The position numbers and the translations under genes are program-made. DNA of 10,964 nt from the NCBI RefSeq assembly GCF_934277605.1, contig NZ_CAKQVD010000062.1:1-10964 (forward strand). Reading direction: 5' to 3'. How positions within the stretch are numbered: the stretch's first letter is position 1; every line of letters starts with the position of its first letter. Below are positions 5,576 through 10,964 of this stretch, piece by piece. The notes beneath the pieces were generated by a model. It made no database searches and had not been told where the DNA came from. It saw only the letters and a list, made by a program, of their open reading frames with translations. This stretch comes from an uncultured Anaerotignum sp. (GTDB lineage: Bacteria; Bacillota; Clostridia; Lachnospirales; Anaerotignaceae).

Positions 5576-8203
5576 ATGAGCAAGAAATATGTTTATATGT
5601 TCAGTGAAGGCAATGCCGGCATGAAAAACCTGCTGGGCGGCAAAGGTGCCAACCTTGCTGAAATGACAAATCTGGGACTGCCTGTTCCTTATGGCTTCAC
5701 AATCTCCACAGAGGCTTGTACGGAATACAACGAAGGCGGCAAAAAGCTGACAGATGAAATGATTGACCAGATTGAAGTTGCTCTGGCAAAATTGGAAGAA
5801 ATCGCAGGCAAGAAGCTGGGCGATCCCGAAAATCCCCTGCTGGTTTCCGTTCGTTCCGGTGCAAGAGCATCCATGCCCGGCATGATGGATACTGTTTTGA
5901 ACCTGGGGCTGAATGATATTTCCGTAGAAGGCTTGGCAAAGAAAACAGGAAATACAAGATTTGCTTATGACTCGTACAGAAGATTTATTATGATGTTTGC
6001 GGACGTTGTTATCGGCGTTTCCAAATCTAAATTTGAAAGAAAGCTGGACGAATATAAAGAAAGCGTCGGTGCAAAATACGACACAGATTTGACAGCTGAG
6101 GATTTGAAGAAGGTTACAGCGATCTTCAAGCAGATTTATCTGGATGACCAGGGCAAAGAATTCCCTCAGGATCCCAAGGAACAGCTTTTGGAAGCAGCAA
6201 TGGCTGTATTCCGCAGCTGGGATAACCCCCGTGCTTTCGTTTACAGAAGAATGAACGATATCCCTTATAGCTGGGGTACCGCAGTAAACGTACAGATGAT
6301 GGTATTCGGCAACATGGGCGATACCTCCGGTACAGGTGTTGCCTTCACAAGAAACGCTGCAACAGGCGAAAAGGCAATGCTGGGCGAATATCTGGTAAAC
6401 GCACAGGGCGAGGACGTAGTTGCAGGTGTTCGTACACCCAACCCCATCGCAAAGCTGAAGGAGGATATGCCCGCAGTTTATGACCAGTTCATTGAAATTG
6501 CAAACACACTGGAAAATCACTATAAGGATATGCAGGATATGGAATTTACCATTGAAGAAGGCAGGCTGTTCTTCCTGCAGACAAGAAACGGCAAGAGAAC
6601 CGCAAACGCTGCACTGAGAATTGCCGTTGACATGGTAGACGAGGGCTTGATTACAACAGACGAAGCACTGCTGAGAGTGGAACCCAAACAGCTGGACCAG
6701 CTGCTGCACCCTGCATTTGACCAGGCTGCACTGAAGGCTGCAAAGCCTCTGGGCAAGGGTCTGCCCGCATCCCCCGGTGCTGCTGCAGGTAAGATTTACT
6801 TCACAGCAGAGGATGCAAAGGCGGCTGCAGAAGCAGGCGACAGAGTTATTCTGGTTCGTTTGGAAACATCTCCCGAGGATATCGAGGGTATGGCTGCATC
6901 CCAGGGTATCCTGACTGTTCGTGGCGGTATGACCTCTCACGCTGCGGTAGTTGCACGTGGTATGGGTACCTGCTGTGTATCCGGCTGTGAAGAAATCAAG
7001 ATGAATGAAGAAGCAAAAACCTTCACACTGGGCGGCAGAACCTTCGTGGAAGGCGACTATATCTCTCTGGATGGCTCCACAGGTAACATCTATGGCGAGG
7101 ATATCCCGACAGTTGAAGCAGAAATCACAGGCAACTTCAAGACATTCATGGCTTGGGCAGATGCAAAGAGAGTGCTGAAGGTTAGAACAAATGCCGACAC
7201 ACCTCACGATGCACAGACAGCAATCGACTTCGGTGCAGAGGGGATCGGTCTGACCAGAACAGAGCATATGTTCTTTGCGGCTGACAGAATCATGAAATTC
7301 AGAAAGATGATTATGTCTGATACCGTGGAAGAAAGAGAAGCAGCACTGGAGGGCATTGAGCCGTTCCAGAAGGATGACTTCAAGGGCATCTACAAGGCAA
7401 TGCAGGAAAGACCTGTTACTATTCGTCTGCTGGATCCCCCTCTGCATGAGTTCATGCCTAACACAGAGGAGGAATTTGTGCAGCTGGCTGAAATGACAGG
7501 CAAAACAGTGGAAGAGCTGAAAATCAAGGCACGCAGTCTGCATGAGCTGAACCCCATGATGGGCCATAGAGGCTGCCGTCTGGCTGTAAGCTATCCCGAA
7601 ATTGCAAGAATGCAGGCAAAGGCTATCATGGAAGCTGCTATCGAGGTTTCCGAGGAGGATGGCATCAACATTAAGCCTGAAATCATGATTCCTTTGGTTG
7701 GCGAAATCAAGGAACTGAAATATGTAAAGAATATTGTTGTGGAAACAGTAGAAAAGGTATTTGAAGAAAAGGGCAAGAAGCTGGATTATCTGGTTGGTAC
7801 CATGATTGAAATTCCCAGAGCCGCACTGACAGCAGATCAGATTGCGACAGAGGCTGAATTCTTCTCCTTCGGTACAAATGACCTGACACAGATGACTTAC
7901 GGCCTGTCTCGTGATGACGCAGGTAAGATTCTGGCTGACTACATCGACAAGAACATCTATGAGGTGGACCCCACAGCAAGACTGGACAGAACAGGCGTTG
8001 GTCTGTTGATGCAGTGGGCAGTAGAAAAGGCAAAACCCGTTCGTCCCGACATCCATCTGGGTATCTGCGGCGAGCATGGCGGCGATCCTTATTCTGTTGA
8101 ATTCTGCCACCAGATTGGTCTGGACTATGTATCCTGCTCTCCTTACCGTGTTCCTATCGCAAGATTGGCTGCGGCACAGGCACAGATTAACTTCCCCCGC
8201 TAA
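5576..8203 (+). CDS. ppdK: Pyruvate, phosphate dikinase
   Basis: The 875-residue enzyme catalyses ATP + pyruvate + phosphate = AMP + PEP + pyrophosphate in the cytoplasm and has the family's usual length. Domains in order are: an ATP-grasp nucleotide domain (about 1-340) with GGKGANLAEM (21-30) and VSVRSGARASMPGMMDT including Arg93; a swivelling phosphohistidine domain with GGMTSHAAVVAR, where His455 carries the phosphate; and a PEP/pyruvate TIM barrel (about 520-875) with IGLTRTEHMF, GHRGCRLA, SFGTNDLTQM and GICGEHGG, where Cys831 is the catalytic acid. His455 and Cys831 carry the same numbers as in the C. symbiosum enzyme. AGGAGGT (5561-5567) is eight bases from the ATG at 5576; an ATG at 5569 is out of frame. 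In anaerobes it often runs toward pyruvate and ATP, using pyrophosphate. The adjacent pyrophosphatase suggests a pyrophosphate-linked energy economy. Strong codon bias suggests high expression. Confidence 0.98.
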   Translation: MSKKYVYMFSEGNAGMKNLLGGKGANLAEMTNLGLPVPYGFTISTEACTEYNEGGKKLTDEMIDQIEVALAKLEEIAGKKLGDPENPLLVSVRSGARASMPGMMDTVLNLGLNDISVEGLAKKTGNTRFAYDSYRRFIMMFADVVIGVSKSKFERKLDEYKESVGAKYDTDLTAEDLKKVTAIFKQIYLDDQGKEFPQDPKEQLLEAAMAVFRSWDNPRAFVYRRMNDIPYSWGTAVNVQMMVFGNMGDTSGTGVAFTRNAATGEKAMLGEYLVNAQGEDVVAGVRTPNPIAKLKEDMPAVYDQFIEIANTLENHYKDMQDMEFTIEEGRLFFLQTRNGKRTANAALRIAVDMVDEGLITTDEALLRVEPKQLDQLLHPAFDQAALKAAKPLGKGLPASPGAAAGKIYFTAEDAKAAAEAGDRVILVRLETSPEDIEGMAASQGILTVRGGMTSHAAVVARGMGTCCVSGCEEIKMNEEAKTFTLGGRTFVEGDYISLDGSTGNIYGEDIPTVEAEITGNFKTFMAWADAKRVLKVRTNADTPHDAQTAIDFGAEGIGLTRTEHMFFAADRIMKFRKMIMSDTVEEREAALEGIEPFQKDDFKGIYKAMQERPVTIRLLDPPLHEFMPNTEEEFVQLAEMTGKTVEELKIKARSLHELNPMMGHRGCRLAVSYPEIARMQAKAIMEAAIEVSEEDGINIKPEIMIPLVGEIKELKYVKNIVVETVEKVFEEKGKKLDYLVGTMIEIPRAALTADQIATEAEFFSFGTNDLTQMTYGLSRDDAGKILADYIDKNIYEVDPTARLDRTGVGLLMQWAVEKAKPVRPDIHLGICGEHGGDPYSVEFCHQIGLDYVSCSPYRVPIARLAAAQAQINFPR

Positions 8204-8240
8204 AGCATACATAAGCAGGCGGAAGGCATAGCAACATATC

Positions 8241-8284
8241 AAAAAGGGATAAATCCTTCGAGTGAGGATTTATCCCTTTTTTTG
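8241..8284. terminator. Bidirectional terminator between ppdK and the XRE gene
   Basis: AAAAAGGGATAAATCCT (8241-8257) and AGGATTTATCCCTTTTT (8265-8281) form a long perfect stem with a 7-base loop, an A-run on the left and a T-run on the right. It serves ppdK on the plus strand and the convergent gene on the minus strand, whose stop codon is only about 10 bases away. Confidence 0.95.
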
Positions 8285-8294
8285 CTGTGCGGAT

Positions 8295-8900
8295 TTATTT
8301 GAGAACCTTTTTCTGCCAGCCCTTTTTCTGACAGCTTGGGCAGCGCAGATAACGAGTTGTGAAAAGGTGCGGGGCGAAATAAACACTGCGGTAGCTTGGC
8401 ACATATTTATGATGGCAGTGCGGACATTCATAATATCCGGTTTCCGTTTCTATTTTCAGTGCAAAGGAAATGCCGATGAGGAAAAGCGCAAAGGCGAGGA
8501 TCAATAAAATGATTCTTGCGGGGTTGCTCTGCACGAAGAAGGAGGTGACAAAGACGAGGATAAGAAAGGAGACCGAGGAGGTATGTCCGATTACCTTTTC
8601 ATAGAGCAGAAGCTTTTTGTTTTGCTGCTCCTCTTTCTTTGTCAGCGCCAGCAAATTTTCCTCTGCGATTTTGTTGTAATCCTGCAGCTTGATTTTTTCT
8701 CCGCAAAGCAATTCATTGACGCTGATTCCCAATTCCTGACAGAGGGCAAGCATGACGGAGGAATCGGGCATGGATTTTCCGTTTTCCCATTTGGAGATTG
8801 CACGGTCGGTAAGATGCAGCCGTTCTGCCAACTGCTTTTGGGTAAGCTGTTTTTCCTTTCTGCACAGGGCGATAAATTTTCCGATTTTGATTTGATTCAT
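8295..8900 (-). CDS. XRE-type DNA-binding protein with membrane helices and zinc ribbon
   Basis: The 201-residue protein combines three parts. Residues about 4-64 form a Cro/CI-type helix-turn-helix, with LTQKQLAERL and the typical recognition stretch DRAISKWENGKSMP. A Lys/Glu/Gln-rich linker follows (about 70-104), then two hydrophobic helices (about 109-124 and 129-148). The C-terminus is a zinc ribbon with CPHC (159-162) and CPSC (187-190). Such proteins are common in Firmicutes as probable membrane-anchored or signal-responsive repressors; the target and signal are unknown. I chose the ATG at 8900, which is nine bases after the AAGGAAG-like site (8911-8916). The ATG at 8906 is only three bases away and would add two residues. 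It is divergent from the symporter gene (start 9073), which it might regulate. A minus-strand TATACT at 8952-8947 is a possible -10, without a good -35. Confidence 0.88.
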   Translation of the reverse strand: MNQIKIGKFIALCRKEKQLTQKQLAERLHLTDRAISKWENGKSMPDSSVMLALCQELGISVNELLCGEKIKLQDYNKIAEENLLALTKKEEQQNKKLLLYEKVIGHTSSVSFLILVFVTSFFVQSNPARIILLILAFALFLIGISFALKIETETGYYECPHCHHKYVPSYRSVYFAPHLFTTRYLRCPSCQKKGWQKKVLK

Positions 8901-9002
8901 TTTCATTCACTTCCTTTGCATTCAGTTTACAGGATTCCTTCAAAAAAGTATACAAACCGTTGGTTGAGTGGCGCATTTTTTCATGGAAAGTGCAGGAAAG
9001 CA

Positions 9003-9031
9003 TTGAAAAACGGGGGAGGGTATTGTAAAAT
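9003..9031 (+). promoter_or_regulatory. Promoter of the DAACS symporter gene
   Basis: TTGAAA (9003-9008) and TAAAAT (9026-9031) are separated by the ideal 17 bases. Transcription would begin near 9038, which makes the GTG at 9040 nearly leaderless and favours the ATG at 9073. Confidence 0.65.
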
Positions 9032-9072
9032 AAGCAACGGTGCGATTTTTCGGAAGAAGGAGAGAGAAAAAG

Positions 9073-10311
9073 ATGGCAAAGGAAAAGAAAAGGCTGCCCT
9101 TGGCGGCATATATTTTTGCCGGACTGGTGCTGGGGATTCTGGCAGGTGCGGCACTGATGAAAACGCCCGAAATTGCGGTGAACTATATTAAGCCGTTTGG
9201 GACGCTATTTTTGAATCTGGTTAAATTTATTGTTGTGCCGATTGTGCTGTTCTCGATTATGAGCGGCGTGATTTCCATGCAGGATATGCGAAAGGTCGGC
9301 AGTATCGGCGTGAAAACCGTTTGCTATTATATGTGCACAACGGCAGTGGCAGTTTTCATTGGGCTGATGATTGCAAACCTGAGCAAAGGCTTTTTTCATC
9401 AGTTGACAACCTCCGGCTTGGAATATGAGGCGGCGGAGTCTCCGAGCTTTATTGAAACGATTGTAAATATTTTCCCGAGCAATGCGTTGGAGCCGATGGT
9501 AAACGCAAATATGCTGCAGGTGATTGTGATTGCACTGTTTTTTGGCTTTGGAGCGATTGCGGTTGGCGGAAAGGGCAAGGCCTTTACGGATTTTGTGGAA
9601 AGTGCAAGTGCGATTTCCATGTATGTGATGGATGCAATCATCAAGCTGAGCCCGATTGGTGTTTTTTGCTTGATTACACCTGTGGTGGCGGAAAACGGCC
9701 CCTCTGTGTTGGGGGATTTGGCAACGGTGCTGTTGGTTGCGTATATTGCATATCTGCTGCACATGGTTTTGATTTATTCCGTGACGGTGAAGGCTTTGGG
9801 CGAAGTGAGCCCGCTGGCGTTTTTTAAAGGAATGCTGCCTGCGATTTTGTTTGCGTTTTCAAGTGCATCCTCTGTCGGCACACTGCCCTTGAATTTGGAA
9901 TGTGTGCAGAAATTGGGCGCAAAGAAGGATGTTGCAAGCTTTGTGCTGCCCTTGGGGGCAACCATTAATATGGATGGTACGGCGATTTACCAAGGGGTTT
10001 GCGTTATTTTTATTGCAACCTGCTTTGGTGTTGATTTGACATTGAGCCAGCAGTTGACGATTATTCTGACGGCAACCTTGGCATCCATCGGGACGGCAGG
10101 TGTGCCCGGCGCAGGGATGATTATGCTGGCAATGGTGCTGCAAAGCGTTGGTTTGCCGGTGGAGGGGATTGCTCTGGTTGCAGGGATTGACCGTATCTTT
10201 GATATGGGGCGGACAACCGTAAACATTACCGGCGATGCGGCTTGCACGTTGTGTGTTTCCAAGATGGAGGAGAAAAAACAGGCAATGCGTCAGGCGAAGG
10301 CCGAGGCGTAA
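9073..10311 (+). CDS. DAACS-family cation:dicarboxylate/acidic amino acid symporter
   Basis: The 412-residue membrane protein has the full architecture of the GltP/GltPh/DctA family, which takes up glutamate, aspartate or C4-dicarboxylates with Na+ or H+. HP1 carries a serine-rich tip, FSSASSVGTLPLN (SSAS rather than the common SSSS). TM7 has NMDGT at 299-303, a cation-site motif. HP2 has GTAGVPGAG. TM8 reads DRIFDMGRTTVNITGD with Asp373, Asp377, Arg380, Thr381, Asn384 and Asp388. Arg380 aligns with Arg397 of GltPh, which binds the side-chain carboxylate, so an acidic substrate is likely. AGAAGGAGA (9055-9063) precedes the ATG at 9073 by nine bases. The gene is divergent from the XRE gene and lies just upstream of an rRNA operon. 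Glutamate, aspartate and dicarboxylates cannot be told apart here. Confidence 0.93.
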   Translation: MAKEKKRLPLAAYIFAGLVLGILAGAALMKTPEIAVNYIKPFGTLFLNLVKFIVVPIVLFSIMSGVISMQDMRKVGSIGVKTVCYYMCTTAVAVFIGLMIANLSKGFFHQLTTSGLEYEAAESPSFIETIVNIFPSNALEPMVNANMLQVIVIALFFGFGAIAVGGKGKAFTDFVESASAISMYVMDAIIKLSPIGVFCLITPVVAENGPSVLGDLATVLLVAYIAYLLHMVLIYSVTVKALGEVSPLAFFKGMLPAILFAFSSASSVGTLPLNLECVQKLGAKKDVASFVLPLGATINMDGTAIYQGVCVIFIATCFGVDLTLSQQLTIILTATLASIGTAGVPGAGMIMLAMVLQSVGLPVEGIALVAGIDRIFDMGRTTVNITGDAACTLCVSKMEEKKQAMRQAKAEA

Positions 10312-10336
10312 AAGAAACAGATAAGAAATAGAAAGG

Positions 10337-10360
10337 AACCCGACTGCTTATGGTCGGGTT
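10337..10360 (+). terminator. Probable terminator of the symporter gene
   Basis: AACCCGAC (10337-10344) pairs perfectly with GTCGGGTT (10353-10360). The following T-run is broken (TGCTGTTTGG), so termination may be incomplete. Confidence 0.6.
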
Positions 10361-10497
10361 TGCTGTTTGGAGAGGCAGATGTGCGGCAGGCGGTTCGCTT
10401 ATTATAGTAGAAACAGGCGAAAGAGGGTGCAAAAAGGGGCGGAAATGCAGGAAAAGCAAGGATTTGAAAAGAATGTCGAAAAAAGTGAAAAAAGTTG

Positions 10498-10525
10498 TTG
10501 ACATTTTTCGTTATGCGTGTATAAT
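10498..10525 (+). promoter_or_regulatory. rRNA promoter P1
   Basis: Perfect TTGACA (10498-10503) and TATAAT (10520-10525) boxes are 16 bases apart. A-tracts upstream (about 10470-10497) resemble an UP element. The transcript start should be near 10532. The stretch 10361-10470 shows nothing else recognisable. Confidence 0.9.
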
Positions 10526-10532
10526 ATATAAA

Positions 10533-10558
10533 TGTCCCTGCGAAAAGCAAAAGGGACA
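10533..10558 (+). other. Hairpin at the 5' end of the P1 transcript
   Basis: TGTCCC (10533-10538) pairs with GGGACA (10553-10558), with an inner TGC/GCA stem. It begins about where P1 transcripts would start and has no T-run, so it is not a terminator. It could protect the RNA end or be part of leader folding. Confidence 0.45.
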
Positions 10559-10617
10559 GGCTGAGAAAATCGAATCACAGAAATCGCAAAAAGCTGAAAG
10601 GTTTTTAAATAAAAACC

Positions 10618-10646
10618 TTGACAAGCGAAAGCAGACTTGATATAAT
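10618..10646 (+). promoter_or_regulatory. rRNA promoter P2
   Basis: Perfect TTGACA (10618-10623) and TATAAT (10641-10646) boxes are 17 bases apart, with a transcript start near 10653. The 42-base module 10617-10658 is 31/42 identical to the P3 module. Confidence 0.92.
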
Positions 10647-10695
10647 AAATTCTGCTGGTGCGAAATATCAGCAAGGCACGAAAATAAAAAAGTGC

Positions 10696-10724
10696 TTGAC
10701 AAACAAATGAAGATTTGATAAAAT
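10696..10724 (+). promoter_or_regulatory. rRNA promoter P3
   Basis: TTGACA (10696-10701) and TAAAAT (10719-10724) are 17 bases apart, with a transcript start near 10731. A short CTGCT-GAAA-AGCAG hairpin (10733-10746) lies at the start of its transcript. Confidence 0.85.
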
Positions 10725-10748
10725 AATCTTCGCTGCTGAAAAGCAGAT

Positions 10749-10769
10749 TGATCCTTGAAAACTGAACAA
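10749..10769 (+). promoter_or_regulatory. boxA-like rRNA antitermination signal
   Basis: TCCTTGAAAACTGAACAA within this stretch resembles the conserved CTTTGAAAACT-type boxA found upstream of 16S genes in Firmicutes. There it recruits Nus factors to prevent premature termination. Confidence 0.6.
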
Positions 10770-10838
10770 TGGATATGAATAAACACAACCCATAGTCAAT
10801 TCAAGCAAACGGAAACGAATGCTAAAAGACAAATTTTG

Positions 10839-10876
10839 CCGGTTTAGAAAAACCGGAGTTAGCCAGAGAATCTGGC
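10839..10876 (+). other. Two hairpins in the pre-16S leader
   Basis: CCGGTTT-AGAA-AAACCGG (10839-10856) and GCCAGA-GAA-TCTGGC (10862-10876) lie just before the mature 16S start. They are probably leader structures linked to processing or co-transcriptional folding. The matching 3' processing arm is outside the window. Confidence 0.6.
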
Positions 10877-10889
10877 CGGAACAAAACTT

Positions 10890-10964
<75 letters not shown>

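Noticed and set aside
5387..8242. 951-codon open frame on the minus strand opposite ppdK
   Set aside because: It is in exact codon register with ppdK. In that register stops arise only from sense TTA, CTA and TCA codons, which the biased ppdK avoids. The product is Cys/His/Gln-rich with no domain, so it is a shadow.
9040..9072. GTG start at 9040 for the symporter
   Set aside because: The predicted transcript starts near 9038, leaving no room for a ribosome site. AGAAGGAGA (9055-9063) serves the ATG at 9073.

Overview
The window looks like chromosomal DNA of an anaerobic Gram-positive bacterium of the class Clostridia, probably near Lachnospiraceae/Lachnospirales. The reasons are the strong AGGAGG-type ribosome sites, the TTGACA/TATAAT promoters, a Clostridium-like pyruvate phosphate dikinase (catalytic His455 and Cys831, as in C. 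symbiosum), a membrane pyrophosphatase of the K+-dependent class, and the start of a 16S rRNA gene with Firmicutes-type leader sequences. Only about 75 bases of 16S are visible, so the genus cannot be named.

Layout, left to right. Positions 1-190 hold a highly structured non-coding stretch ending in an intrinsic terminator. A possible 32-codon small ORF (209-307) and an ECF transporter S component (342-851) follow. Next come a PAP2-family phosphatase (989-1546), a roughly 200-bp MITE-like inverted-repeat element with flanking direct repeats (about 1644-1856), and an AEC-family permease (1907-2833). The centre is hppA (3281-5260), a K+-dependent and probably Na+-pumping pyrophosphatase, then ppdK (5576-8203), pyruvate phosphate dikinase. 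A bidirectional terminator separates ppdK from a convergent gene for an XRE-type DNA-binding protein with two membrane helices and a zinc ribbon (8295-8900, minus). Then come a DAACS-family dicarboxylate/acidic amino acid symporter (9073-10311) and an rRNA control region with three tandem promoters, a boxA-like antitermination signal and the start of 16S rRNA (about 10890 to the edge).

Most genes are single transcription units with their own promoter and terminator. The clearest functional link is hppA-ppdK: the dikinase makes or uses pyrophosphate while interconverting pyruvate and PEP, and the pyrophosphatase couples pyrophosphate hydrolysis to ion pumping. Both genes show the strong codon bias of highly expressed genes, unlike their neighbours.

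No completely new gene system is evident. The points most worth a second look are the riboswitch-like leader of the ECF gene (alternative pairings plus a terminator, with a possible leader peptide), the MITE-like element that duplicated a promoter-like sequence, and the duplicated rRNA promoter module.
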